Part shown: in pieces, positions 14,313 to 22,597 of the stretch
Numbering within the stretch: the first letter of the stretch is position 1
How the letters are laid out: every line of letters begins with the position of its first letter
From: Clostridia bacterium
Lineage (GTDB): Bacteria > Bacillota > Clostridia > Oscillospirales > Acutalibacteraceae
Reading direction: 5' to 3'
Assembly (NCBI GenBank): GCA_017437005.1
Contig: JAFSBZ010000012.1
Coordinates: forward strand, 1-37,479
DNA: 37,479 nucleotides
Position numbers and translations under genes: made by a program
The notes under the pieces: model-generated
The model's input: only the letters and a program-made list of their open reading frames with translations
Told to the model about the DNA's origin: nothing
Database searches by the model: none

Positions 14313-15053
14313 TTATTTAAAAACGACCTTATTTACTGCCGCTTTAACAACATTTATTATATTTTCATCATCACACAATTCCGGTACAAAAGAAACGTCG
14401 TTTGCATTGCCGCTAAATATCTTACAATACCACGTAAGCGCCGCCGCATATCTGCCATAACCAAGTGACAAATGAAAACCATCACGATTTAGAGAAAGCC
14501 CACCATTTTTATAATCAAATTCCTTCGTGTTGTCACGTAAATGCTGAATCACATCACCGCTTGGAATAATTTCTACACCAATACTTTGCGCCGCTTTATC
14601 ATAAGCATCACAAAGGCATTTATACATATATTGTTGGTCGTGATTATAAAGTACAAAACTATCGTGTGCAGCATCAATCTCATATGCCCAGGTTTTGTGT
14701 ATGTAAAACTTGGCATCAGGACAAACCTCTTTAACCACTCTATGTAAATCACACAAAAATGGCTGATATTTTTCATAAATGCCACTATCATGACTTGCCT
14801 GCTGATAGGTAATAACATCCCACTTTTCAACCTGCAATGCTTCACGTAAACCAATTTTTCTAACAGGCTCCCCTTTTATTTCATAGTCATATGCTTCACT
14901 ATCGTTTATGTAAAAATTCCAATGTCCGTAAAGAGAACAACCACCGTAATAAAGGTTAGCATTATATATTTCTATACCCGCACTCTTACAAACATCATAA
15001 AGCCATTTGTGTGCATCCTGTGAAAAACTGTTACCAATGCTTAGTATTTTCAT
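14313..15053 (-). CDS. DUF4886-type SGNH hydrolase, copy 1
   Basis: 246 residues. It carries the same motifs as its neighbour: ILSIGNSFSQDAHKWL, GGCSLYGHW, WDVITYQQASHDSG, FYIHKTWAYE and NRDGFHLSLGYGRYAA. GGGGTGATGGT precedes the ATG. Differences from copy 2 cluster in the first third (YNANLYYG versus HNVNACVAG) and around residues 50-75, which line the likely substrate pocket. No signal peptide. The duplication plus pocket divergence suggests two related ester substrates. It is the first gene of a probable operon with the second hydrolase, the PQ-loop-like protein and the PHP hydrolase. Confidence 0.8.
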   Translation of the reverse strand: MKILSIGNSFSQDAHKWLYDVCKSAGIEIYNANLYYGGCSLYGHWNFYINDSEAYDYEIKGEPVRKIGLREALQVEKWDVITYQQASHDSGIYEKYQPFLCDLHRVVKEVCPDAKFYIHKTWAYEIDAAHDSFVLYNHDQQYMYKCLCDAYDKAAQSIGVEIIPSGDVIQHLRDNTKEFDYKNGGLSLNRDGFHLSLGYGRYAAALTWYCKIFSGNANDVSFVPELCDDENIINVVKAAVNKVVFK

Positions 15054-15117
15054 ACCATCACCCCACTTTTTAAAATTATATCACTCGCTATAACAAAAAG
15101 CAATACAAAAATCCCTT

Positions 15118-15873
15118 TTACTTAAATTTCGACGGTGAAATGCCAAAATATTGCTTAAACATTTTTGAAAAGGTATAAACATCGCTATATCCTACCGAAA
15201 GTGCAGTTACCGAAACGCTATAACGGTAATCACGTAAAAACACCGCTGCTTGTTCCATACGTATCTTAAGTAAATACTGTTTTGGCGATAAACCAATTTG
15301 CTTTTTGAAAAAATTTGAAAAATATGTACGCTCAAGTCCTATTCTATCAGCAATATTTTGCACACTTATATCATTCATATATTCCGCATTAATAATATTA
15401 ACGGCCTGTTCAATATAATCAATTTTTTCACTTTGTGCATCAAATATAAGAGACAATAATTGCCACACCTTAGAACACAAAAATTCGGTTTTCCCTTTAC
15501 TCATATTGCTGCATTTTTTCATACTTTCAAAAATATGGTGAGTATACGGCATATACATTACATCGCTAAAGCCAAAATCAAATTCACCGCTTGTCGTAAA
15601 TCCTATCCATATATATTCCCAAGGTTCATCCTTATCAGCCTCGTAATACGTTTCAACAAAAGGCGGAATAACAAATATATTGCCGGCATTTACCGTATAT
15701 TCGCGCCCTTCAATTTTAAAAATACCCTTTCCTCTTACAACATAATGCAAAAGCCAATATGTACGCAATGCAGGGCCAAAGCTATGTGAAGGACTGCATA
15801 TTTCACTGCCAAACTGCATCGGGTTTACATCCTTATATCCTTTATTGATAATTGCTTCATTATAAGTTATCAT
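15118..15873 (-). CDS. AraC-family transcription regulator
   Basis: 251 residues from the ATG at 15873, which has GGAGA 12 bases upstream. The N-terminal half is a cupin-like sugar-sensing domain (RGKGIFKIEGREYTVNAGNIF, then IPPFVETYYEAD). The C-terminal half has two helix-turn-helix motifs (VQNIADRIGLERTYFSNFFKK and VTALSVGYSDVYTFSKMFKQY) and the usual ending FGISPSKFK. It diverges from a GH4 alpha-galactosidase with overlapping promoters, so it is the likely sugar-responsive regulator of that gene. The SGNH gene set starts 65 bp downstream of its stop. Confidence 0.9.
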   Translation of the reverse strand: MITYNEAIINKGYKDVNPMQFGSEICSPSHSFGPALRTYWLLHYVVRGKGIFKIEGREYTVNAGNIFVIPPFVETYYEADKDEPWEYIWIGFTTSGEFDFGFSDVMYMPYTHHIFESMKKCSNMSKGKTEFLCSKVWQLLSLIFDAQSEKIDYIEQAVNIINAEYMNDISVQNIADRIGLERTYFSNFFKKQIGLSPKQYLLKIRMEQAAVFLRDYRYSVSVTALSVGYSDVYTFSKMFKQYFGISPSKFK

Positions 15874-15916
15874 AAACAATTCTCCAAAAAACAACAAAAT
15901 GACAAATTATAACAAC

Positions 15917-15946
15917 ATTTTAGCATTTACAATAAACACTTGTCAA
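15917..15946 (-). promoter_or_regulatory. Promoter of the AraC regulator
   Basis: On the minus strand, TTGACA (15941-15946), 18-bp spacer and TAAAAT (15917-15922) with a TG extended -10. Its -35 shares bases with the opposing promoter's -35. Confidence 0.6.
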
Positions 15947-15967
15947 TATACAATAAAACTATAAAAT
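15940..15967 (+). promoter_or_regulatory. Promoter of the GH4 galactosidase gene
   Basis: TTGTCA (15940-15945), 16-bp spacer, TAAAAT (15962-15967). The -35 falls on the same TTGTCAA bases used, on the other strand, by the AraC promoter, so one bound regulator could control both directions. Confidence 0.5.
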
Positions 15968-15984
15968 TCAAACGAGGTGTTTTT

Positions 15985-17304
15985 ATGAAGATTACCTTTA
16001 TGGGTGCAGGTAGCACCGTGTTTGCCAGAAACGTTATAGGCGACTGTATGTGTAGCGAAGCCTTGCGCGACAGCATATTTGCGCTTTACGACATCGATGC
16101 TGATCGTTTAAAAGAAAGTTGTACCATTTTGGAGGCTATGCGCGAACAAAAGGGTTGCAAGGCACAAATTGAATGTTATTGCGGAGTAGAAAATCGCAAG
16201 GATGCTCTTCGCGGTGCCAACTTTGTAATAAACGCAATTCAGGTAGGTCTTTATGACCCTTGCACCATTATTGATTTCGAAGTACCTAAAAAATATGGTT
16301 TACAACAAACAATCGGTGATACATTGGGCATAGGTGGAATAATGCGTGCCCTTCGCACAATCCCTGTAATGAAAGAATTTGCCGACGATATGGCAGATGT
16401 TTGTCCCGATGCATTATTCCTTAACTACACAAATCCAATGGCTATGCTTACCGGCTTCATGCTACGCTATACACCAATTAAAACGGTAGGTCTTTGCCAT
16501 AGCGTTCAGGTATGCACAAAATCGCTTTTCGAAACTCTTAAAATGGACTGCAAGGCGGAGGACTGTACCGAACTTATCGCAGGCATTAACCATATGGCAT
16601 GGTTGCTTGAAATTAAGGACAAAAACGGTCGCGACCTCTACCCCGAAATCAAGTCAAAAATTGATGCTGAAATTAATAATCCAAACTGCAATAACAAAGT
16701 ACGCCTTGAGTATATTAAGCATTTTGGCTACTACTGCACCGAATCAAGCGAGCACAACGCTGAATACAATCCATTTTATATTAAATCAAAATACCCGGAA
16801 CTTATTAAAAAATATAATATCCCGATCGACGAATACCCACGTCGTTGTATTAGTCAAATAGAGCGTTGGAAAGAGGATTATAAAAACATTCTTGAAACGG
16901 GTATCAAAGAGCACACACGCAGTTTTGAATATGCCTCACATATTATGGAATCAATTGTCACAAACAAAGCCTACCAAATCGGTGGAAACGTGTTAAATAC
17001 AGGTCATTTGATTACAAACCTACCCGAAAACGCTTGCGTAGAGGTTCCTTGCCTTGTAAACGGCAGCGGCATACATCCGTGTAACGTGGGTGCGCTCCCC
17101 GTTCAATGCGCCGCTATGAATATGACAAACATTAATGTTCAGCTTCTTACCATTGAAGCAGCACACACACTCAAAAAAGAACATATATATCAAGCGGCAA
17201 TGTTAGACCCTCATACTGCTTCAGAGCTTGATATAGACACCATCAAGAAGATGGTTGACGACCTTATTGACACCCACGGCAACTGGCTACCAAAATATCA
17301 CTAA
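15985..17304 (+). CDS. melA: Alpha-galactosidase, glycoside hydrolase family 4
   Basis: 439 residues from the ATG at 15985, with ACGAGGTG upstream. The NAD-binding N-terminus is ITFMGAGSTVFARNVIGD. Sugar and metal motifs include NYTNPMAML (Asn150), GLCHSVQ (Cys171) and GINHMAWLLEI (His203). GH4 enzymes use NAD+ and a divalent metal in a redox-assisted cleavage; the sequence follows MelA rather than the 6-phospho-glucosidase branch (QTIGDTLGIGGIMRALRTIP matches MelA style). It acts in the cytoplasm on alpha-galactosides such as melibiose. It lies divergent from the AraC regulator and has its own terminator. Confidence 0.9.
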   Translation: MKITFMGAGSTVFARNVIGDCMCSEALRDSIFALYDIDADRLKESCTILEAMREQKGCKAQIECYCGVENRKDALRGANFVINAIQVGLYDPCTIIDFEVPKKYGLQQTIGDTLGIGGIMRALRTIPVMKEFADDMADVCPDALFLNYTNPMAMLTGFMLRYTPIKTVGLCHSVQVCTKSLFETLKMDCKAEDCTELIAGINHMAWLLEIKDKNGRDLYPEIKSKIDAEINNPNCNNKVRLEYIKHFGYYCTESSEHNAEYNPFYIKSKYPELIKKYNIPIDEYPRRCISQIERWKEDYKNILETGIKEHTRSFEYASHIMESIVTNKAYQIGGNVLNTGHLITNLPENACVEVPCLVNGSGIHPCNVGALPVQCAAMNMTNINVQLLTIEAAHTLKKEHIYQAAMLDPHTASELDIDTIKKMVDDLIDTHGNWLPKYH

Positions 17305-17309
17305 ACACT

Positions 17310-17341
17310 AAAATCGCAGGTTCAAAAAAACTTGCGATTTT
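17310..17341 (+). terminator. Terminator of the GH4 gene
   Basis: AAAATCGCA (17310-17318) and TGCGATTTT (17333-17341) form the stem, with additional inner pairing, followed by a T-rich run (TACTTTTTAC). Located 5 bp after the stop. Confidence 0.8.
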
Positions 17342-17353
17342 ACTTTTTACGCC

Positions 17354-17382
17354 TTGATTATTTATATTTATTATGCTATATT
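17354..17382 (+). promoter_or_regulatory. Promoter of the GH16 cluster
   Basis: TTGATT (17354-17359), 17-bp spacer, TATATT (17377-17382) with a TG extended -10. It reads into the first of the three GH16 genes; an operator-like dyad lies at its predicted start. Confidence 0.65.
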
Positions 17383-17385
17383 TTA

Positions 17386-17404
17386 TGTGGATATTATTTC
17401 CACA
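17386..17404. promoter_or_regulatory. Operator-like dyad at the GH16 transcription start
   Basis: TGTGGA-TATTATT-TCCACA, a perfect 6-7-6 dyad of 19 bp, sits 4-22 bp downstream of the -10. A repressor bound here would block initiation. No dedicated regulator lies in the cluster, so the binder is unknown. Confidence 0.5.
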
Positions 17405-17428
17405 AAATAATTAAGGCGGCGATACTTT

Positions 17429-18514
17429 ATGACCGATTATGAATTAAACGTAAAAGTTGAAAGCTTTTGTGGTGATACTCCTTGCGATGATATGCAGTTT
17501 CACCTTAAGCAATACCACCCTGGTATTCCGGGCTACGCATTAAAATACGATTACTTTGTAACCTTCAAGGGTGAAAAATTAGCCTTCGAGGATTATGACG
17601 TAGATTTTAATCTTCCTATGGTGTGGATCATTGCCGATAGAATAGTTATTCCCGATGAAATCCGTCAACGCGGTGAAACACTTACCATTACCGTAACCCA
17701 CAAAAAGTTTAAGCAGTACCGCTCTACTATTCACATAAAAATGCGTAAGTACGAGCAAACACTCGAAGACAATTTTGAAACCTATAATACTAATTTGTGG
17801 GAAGGTATGCCCTACGGTGCTAAAACACCTTTGTCAATAACCCCCGTACAAGATAATTACGTTAAAAACGGTAAGCTTTGCCTTGAGTTTAAAAAACTCG
17901 ACAAACCGATTATAAAAGACGGTAAAGAATATTGGTATACCGATGCAGGCGTTCGTACCAAAGGAAAATTCTCACAAAAATACGGTTGCTTTACCGCTAA
18001 GTGCAAGCACCCAAGCTATCGCAAGGGGCTTTTCACAGCGTTTTGGCTTATGCCTGAAGGAAAGTATTGTGACGAGTATTTCTTCAAGCGCACCGACACA
18101 GGCGACGATTTTCACGGCTGCAGCGAGATTGATATTATGGAAATTTTCTGTCACCCCGACACCTTAGGCTCATCCCATACCGAGCATTATTGGGAACCGG
18201 GTTGGGACTGGGCAACACAGGGCACTACAAAAAGCTCGCTTGGTGAAAACTACATAATTCCCGGCTTTAAATACGGTGAGTACCAAGAATACTCTTGCGT
18301 GTGGAACGAGTATGGCATCTACTACTATGTAAACGGTGAGCTTGCAAAAGCAAACACCAATATCGCACCTGTTGACGATGTAAAAGCGGCATATATCAAG
18401 TTTACTTGCTACATTGGTCCTAAAGATTTCGAAAAAGAAAGACACTGGTGCGGAGTTCCCGACGAACTACTCCCACAAGAATTTGTTATTGATTGGCTTA
18501 AAGTGTATAAATAA
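17429..18514 (+). CDS. GH16 beta-glucanase-like enzyme, paralogue 1, cytoplasmic
   Basis: 361 residues. Residues 1-110 form a beta-rich N-terminal domain that I do not recognise. Residues about 112-361 are a GH16 catalytic domain with the ExDxxE active site CSEIDIMEIF: nucleophile Glu233, Asp235, acid/base Glu238. Flanking motifs include FTAFWLMPEG, HTEHYWEPGWDWATQ and YSCVWNEYGIYYYVNGE. The family cuts beta-1,3 or mixed beta-1,3/1,4-glucans. No signal peptide or membrane helix is present, which is unusual because GH16 enzymes are normally exported. It is the first and most divergent of three tandem paralogues. Confidence 0.87.
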   Translation: MTDYELNVKVESFCGDTPCDDMQFHLKQYHPGIPGYALKYDYFVTFKGEKLAFEDYDVDFNLPMVWIIADRIVIPDEIRQRGETLTITVTHKKFKQYRSTIHIKMRKYEQTLEDNFETYNTNLWEGMPYGAKTPLSITPVQDNYVKNGKLCLEFKKLDKPIIKDGKEYWYTDAGVRTKGKFSQKYGCFTAKCKHPSYRKGLFTAFWLMPEGKYCDEYFFKRTDTGDDFHGCSEIDIMEIFCHPDTLGSSHTEHYWEPGWDWATQGTTKSSLGENYIIPGFKYGEYQEYSCVWNEYGIYYYVNGELAKANTNIAPVDDVKAAYIKFTCYIGPKDFEKERHWCGVPDELLPQEFVIDWLKVYK

Positions 18515-18546
18515 ATTTAATATATTATTTCAAGGAGGTTATCCAA

Positions 18547-19626
18547 ATGACAGATTTTGAACTAAACGTAAAAGAAGAAGGCTTTTACAAAGGGCAACCC
18601 TGTGATGATTTTAAAATTCATCTCGAAAGCTATCACCCGGGCGTACCGGGCTACTCTGTAGTATATAAATACTACATTATGTTTAAGGGCGAGCGTATCA
18701 GTGCGCGTGGTTGTAATATTCGCGCCGACTACCCCGATGTTTACTTTAAGGCTGACGAAATTATCATCCCCGATGCTACTCGCCAAATGGGTGGTTGGAT
18801 GACCGTTGACCTTCACTGCGCCGAAGATCCCGACTACACAGCAAAGCTTAAAATCAAGCTTCGTAAATACGAACTAACCCTCGAAGATAACTTTGAAACA
18901 TATAACAAAGACCTTTGGACACCACGTCACGATGGTGCCAAGGTGGCTATGGCTTATACCAAGGTTAAGGATAACTACGTTCGCAACGGAAAACTGTGTC
19001 TCGACTTTGAAAAAAATGAAACTCCTGTTATCCGTAATGGTAACGAATGCTACTATTCTGACGCAGGCCTTATAACAAAAGGTAAGTTCTCTCAAAAATA
19101 TGGTTGCTTTGCTTCAAGCATCAAGGTTCCTGCTACCCCTACAGGTATTTTCTCGGCTTTTTGGCTACTACCCGAAGGTAAATATTGTGATGATTACTTC
19201 TTTAAGCGCACCGATACGGGCGATGATTTCCACGGTTGCAGTGAAATAGATATTATGGAAATTTTCCATCATCCTGCTACTCTCGGTTCTGCTCATACCG
19301 AGCATTATTGGGAGCCAAACTGGGACTGGGCAACACAAGGTAAAACCAAAAGCTCACTCGGTTACGACTACACCATTCCGGGTTACAAAGATGGTCAATT
19401 TATCGAGTACGCTTGCGTTTGGAATGAATACGCTCTTTACTACTATGTAAACGGCTCACTCGCAAAGGTTAACGATAAAATCGCTCCTGTCGAAAACGTT
19501 TTCCCTGCCTACATTCTTTACACCTGTTACATAGGACCCGAGGGCAGCGGCGCATCCTGGGGCGAGGTTAAAGATGAAGACCTACCACAAACAATGGAAG
19601 TCGACTGGCTCAGAGTTTATAAATAA
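18547..19626 (+). CDS. GH16 beta-glucanase-like enzyme, paralogue 2, cytoplasmic
   Basis: 359 residues with a near-perfect AAGGAGG ribosome site. Same layout as paralogue 1: N-terminal unknown domain (1-110) then GH16 with CSEIDIMEIF (Glu233, Asp235, Glu238). Residues 1-118 differ from paralogue 3 at only about five positions, and the last 75 residues are also nearly the same, whereas residues 119-200 (KDLWTPRHDGAKVAMAY) diverge. This mosaic suggests recent duplication with selective change or conversion around the substrate cleft. No secretion signal. It follows paralogue 1 after 32 bp with no terminator. Confidence 0.87.
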   Translation: MTDFELNVKEEGFYKGQPCDDFKIHLESYHPGVPGYSVVYKYYIMFKGERISARGCNIRADYPDVYFKADEIIIPDATRQMGGWMTVDLHCAEDPDYTAKLKIKLRKYELTLEDNFETYNKDLWTPRHDGAKVAMAYTKVKDNYVRNGKLCLDFEKNETPVIRNGNECYYSDAGLITKGKFSQKYGCFASSIKVPATPTGIFSAFWLLPEGKYCDDYFFKRTDTGDDFHGCSEIDIMEIFHHPATLGSAHTEHYWEPNWDWATQGKTKSSLGYDYTIPGYKDGQFIEYACVWNEYALYYYVNGSLAKVNDKIAPVENVFPAYILYTCYIGPEGSGASWGEVKDEDLPQTMEVDWLRVYK

Positions 19627-19630
19627 AAAA

Positions 19631-19678
19631 GCCTCCCTTGCCTAAAGGGAGGGGGACCACGCAGGTGGTGGAGGGATA
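19631..19678. repeat. Hairpin-rich dispersed repeat between GH16 genes
   Basis: CTCCCTT-GCCT-AAAGGGAG hairpin, an ACCAC-GCAG-GTGGT-type hairpin, and the ending GGAGGGATA. The same opening hairpin and GGAGGGAT ending recur at 29688-29770. It starts 4 bp after the stop of paralogue 2 and may also attenuate read-through into paralogue 3. Confidence 0.65.
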
Positions 19679-19719
19679 CATCTTCACCTCACTGTAAATA
19701 TTATAAAAGGAGAACCCCT

Positions 19720-20799
19720 ATGACCGATTTTGAACTTAACGTAAAAGAAGAAGGCTTTTACAAAGGCGAGCCCTGTGATGATTTTAAAATTCATCTCGAA
19801 AGCTATCACCCGGGCGTACCGGGCTATTCGGTATCGTACAAATATTACATTGTGTTTAAAGGCGAGCGTATCAGCCCACGCGGCTGTAATATTCGCGCCG
19901 ACTACCCCGACGTTTACTTTAAGGCCGACGAAATTATCATACCCGATGCCACTCGCCAAATGGGTGGTTGGATGACGGTTGACCTTCACTGTGCCGAAGA
20001 TCCCGACTATACCGCAAAGCTTAAAATCAAGCTTCGTAAATATGAAATTACTCTCGAAGATAATTTTGAAACCTTTAACACTGACATTTGGAACGCCCTT
20101 TCAGGCGTATCAAAAAAGCCTATGGTATATAGACGAGCAAAGGAAAACTATGTTCGCGACAACAAATTGTGCCTCGATTTTGAAAAATGTGAAACACCTA
20201 TCGTTCATAACGGTATTGAATGTTATTATTCAGATGCAGGTGTCAGCACAAAAGATAAATTTTCTCAAAAATACGGTTGTTTTAGCACCCGTATGAGAGT
20301 ACCTTCTACTCCAACAGGTATTTTCTCGGCATTTTGGCTAATGCCACAGGGCAGATATCGTGAAGATTATTTCTTTAAACGCACCGATACAGGCGATGAA
20401 TTTCACGGCTGTAGCGAAATAGATATTATGGAAATTTTCCACTACCCCGCAACCCGTGGCAGCGCCCATACCGAGCATTATTGGGAGCCTGGCTGGGACC
20501 CAAAAACACAACCGATTACCAAGAGCTCACTTGGAATGGATTACACCATCCCCGGCTACAAGGACGGTGAATATCAGGAATACGCTTGCGTTTGGAACGA
20601 ATACGCTATTTACTACTATGTAAACGGTTCACTTGCAAAGGTTAACGATAAAATTGCTCCTGTTGAAAACGTGTTCCCTGCCTACATTCTTTACACCTGC
20701 TACTTAGGACCCGAAGGCAGCGGCGCTTTCTGGGGTGAGGTTAAAGATGAAGACCTCCCACAATCAATGGAAGTAGACTGGCTTAGAGTTTATAAATAA
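19720..20799 (+). CDS. GH16 beta-glucanase-like enzyme, paralogue 3, cytoplasmic
   Basis: 359 residues, AAAAGGAGA upstream. GH16 site CSEIDIMEIF at Glu233/Asp235/Glu238 is intact. Compared with paralogue 2, the cleft region changes notably: NALSGVSKKPMVYRRAKEN at about 125-143, MPQGRYREDYF for LPEGKYCDDYF, and EPGWDPKTQPIT for EPNWDWATQGKT. Loss of the Trp in WDWATQ and gain of Pro could alter sugar binding at an aromatic subsite. No signal peptide. It is separated from paralogue 2 by 93 bp that carry a hairpin repeat, and a strong terminator follows. Confidence 0.87.
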   Translation: MTDFELNVKEEGFYKGEPCDDFKIHLESYHPGVPGYSVSYKYYIVFKGERISPRGCNIRADYPDVYFKADEIIIPDATRQMGGWMTVDLHCAEDPDYTAKLKIKLRKYEITLEDNFETFNTDIWNALSGVSKKPMVYRRAKENYVRDNKLCLDFEKCETPIVHNGIECYYSDAGVSTKDKFSQKYGCFSTRMRVPSTPTGIFSAFWLMPQGRYREDYFFKRTDTGDEFHGCSEIDIMEIFHYPATRGSAHTEHYWEPGWDPKTQPITKSSLGMDYTIPGYKDGEYQEYACVWNEYAIYYYVNGSLAKVNDKIAPVENVFPAYILYTCYLGPEGSGAFWGEVKDEDLPQSMEVDWLRVYK

Positions 20800-20815
20800 C
20801 AACAAAAAACACAAA

Positions 20816-20850
20816 CAGCTCCCCTTATTAATTCAAGGGGAGCTGACTTT
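20816..20850 (+). terminator. Terminator of the GH16 cluster
   Basis: CAGCTCCCCTT (20816-20826) and AAGGGGAGCTG (20835-20845) form an 11-bp stem followed by ACTTTTTG. The stem resembles the opening hairpin of the dispersed repeats, so it may be a shortened copy. Confidence 0.75.
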
Positions 20851-20906
20851 TTGCCACACAAAAAGTTTTAGATAATAAAATTTTCCTTTTAATAATTATA
20901 AAACCC

Positions 20907-21005
20907 AAACCCACAAGCACCACACTTGTTAAAATCGCCGATTTTCACAAAGTTTCGGTTGACTATCTACTAAACCAAACCGACAATCCTAACACAAATA
21001 TTTAA
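20907..21005 (+). pseudogene. Relic of an XRE-type HTH repressor (3' end only)
   Basis: A frame ending at TAA (21003-21005) encodes TTLVKIADFHKVSVDYLLNQ followed by TDNPN. This is the hallmark C-terminal end of XRE HTH domains (..L.KIADYFNVSVDYLLGRTDNP). No start codon or ribosome site precedes it and the upstream part of the domain is missing. It is the remnant of a regulator, perhaps from a lost phage or mobile element. The rest of the 20800-21045 gap holds only terminators. Confidence 0.6.
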
Positions 21006-21032
21006 AACCGCAGATCACTGACCTGCGGTTTT
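21004..21032. terminator. Terminator of the Trk genes
   Basis: AAAACCGCAG (21004-21013) and CTGCGGTTTT (21023-21032) form a 10-bp stem, with a T run on the plus side and A/T on the minus side. It lies 13 bp after the trkH stop and overlaps the HTH relic's stop codon. Confidence 0.8.
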
Positions 21033-21045
21033 AATTTTTAATACA

Positions 21046-22587
21046 TCATATTTTCTTCCACGTTTTTGGGCTAAACAGAATAAGCACAGGCAATATTTCA
21101 AGTCGTCCTACCATCATTGTAAACGTAAGCACTATCTTTGAAAACGCGCTATATCCTACATAGCTTGCATACGGACCTATTGCTTCAAATGCAGGACCAA
21201 TATTAGATATGCAAGCTAATGTCGACGAAAAATTCGAGAAAAATCCATGCTTTACCTCATACATTCCCGCATCTGACACAATACCTGTCATCGTACCGTT
21301 AACCGGATCAAACGACAACAAAAATACAACACCCAAAATAATAAATAAATATAAAGTTATAAACGCAAACACGTCGTTTATGGTGTTTTCCTCAAGGCTT
21401 TTACCCTCAATCTTTGCTTTAGGTACATAGCGCGGATTTATAAGCTTTCTCACGTTTATATATGCGCCCTTAATAGCAATTATAATTCGCGACACCTTAA
21501 TACCTCCGCCCGTAGAACCCGCCATACCACCTATAAACATTACAACAATCAGTGTCGTTGTGGCAAGCATGGGCCATACGTTATAGTCGGTTGTTGTATA
21601 TCCTGTAGTAGTTATAAGCGATGCCACCTGAAACAGCGAATGTCTAAATGCCTCTTCGGTTGTATACTGCTGCGGGAATGTTTCAAATCGCCATACAAGG
21701 CTTATAAAAACAAACGCAACAGCCGAGCCGATAATAAATAAATAACTTTTTAACTCTTCACTTTTTAGCACCGATTTAATTTTGCCAATAAGTATCAAAT
21801 AATAAAGGCTAAAGTTACATCCAAAAAGAATTAAAAATATTGATATCACATATTGTGAAAAAGGATTCATCAATTCCATACTACCGGGTAAAAATCCAAA
21901 TCCACCCGTGCCGGCAGAACCAAATGTGGCAAGCAGACTAAAGAAAAACTGCTCACTCTCATACCCTGCTACAGGCTTGTCAAACATAAGAATTATTACC
22001 TCAAGGACCGTTAATCCAAGATAAATGAGATAAAGAATTCTGGTGGTAACCTTCATTTTAGATACTATCTTACCAACCTGTGGGCCAGGGCTTTCCGCAC
22101 GTAACAAATGCATCGACGAGCCGTCATCACTTTCAGGGATAAATATAAGCACAAACACCAGTATTCCCATACCGCCAATCCAGTGCGAAAAGCTGCGCCA
22201 AAAAAGTATAGAATGTGATATTACCGTAATATCCGTAATAATACTTGCTCCCGTTGTTGTAAAGCCGGACATTATCTCAAAGCAAGCATTAACATAATTT
22301 GGTACATCACCGCTTATAACAAACGGTATCGCGCCAAAAAGCGCCATTACAATCCACACCATCGCCGTCAGCGCAAATCCCTCTTTTTGATAAAGCGTGT
22401 TACGCTTTGGTTTTGGTATTTGTAACAAAAACCCTATCAAAGTCAAAAGAACAATTGGCACAACAAACCCAAGCTTATGTTTTAAATCCTCTTTATATAC
22501 AAAGCTTACAATAAGTGGCGCTATCATAAGTATACTTTCAAGAACCATAATCTTGCCAAGTATTTTACCAAGTTTTTTATAATTCAT
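21046..22587 (-). CDS. trkH: Potassium uptake protein TrkH/KtrB
   Basis: 513 residues, polytopic. The four pore-loop filters of the family can be seen: TTTGASI, SAGTGGFG, LITTTGYTTTDYN and the last near ISNIGPAF; GMAGSTGGGIKVSRI is a conserved cytoplasmic segment. It forms the K+ conducting subunit in the membrane and needs a cytoplasmic RCK partner, encoded immediately upstream with a 10-bp gap. GAGGCGTG precedes the ATG. TrkH versus KtrB cannot be settled from the sequence alone, but the two-RCK-repeat partner favours TrkH. Confidence 0.92.
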   Translation of the reverse strand: MNYKKLGKILGKIMVLESILMIAPLIVSFVYKEDLKHKLGFVVPIVLLTLIGFLLQIPKPKRNTLYQKEGFALTAMVWIVMALFGAIPFVISGDVPNYVNACFEIMSGFTTTGASIITDITVISHSILFWRSFSHWIGGMGILVFVLIFIPESDDGSSMHLLRAESPGPQVGKIVSKMKVTTRILYLIYLGLTVLEVIILMFDKPVAGYESEQFFFSLLATFGSAGTGGFGFLPGSMELMNPFSQYVISIFLILFGCNFSLYYLILIGKIKSVLKSEELKSYLFIIGSAVAFVFISLVWRFETFPQQYTTEEAFRHSLFQVASLITTTGYTTTDYNVWPMLATTTLIVVMFIGGMAGSTGGGIKVSRIIIAIKGAYINVRKLINPRYVPKAKIEGKSLEENTINDVFAFITLYLFIILGVVFLLSFDPVNGTMTGIVSDAGMYEVKHGFFSNFSSTLACISNIGPAFEAIGPYASYVGYSAFSKIVLTFTMMVGRLEILPVLILFSPKTWKKI

Positions 22588-22597
22588 ACTTCACGCC

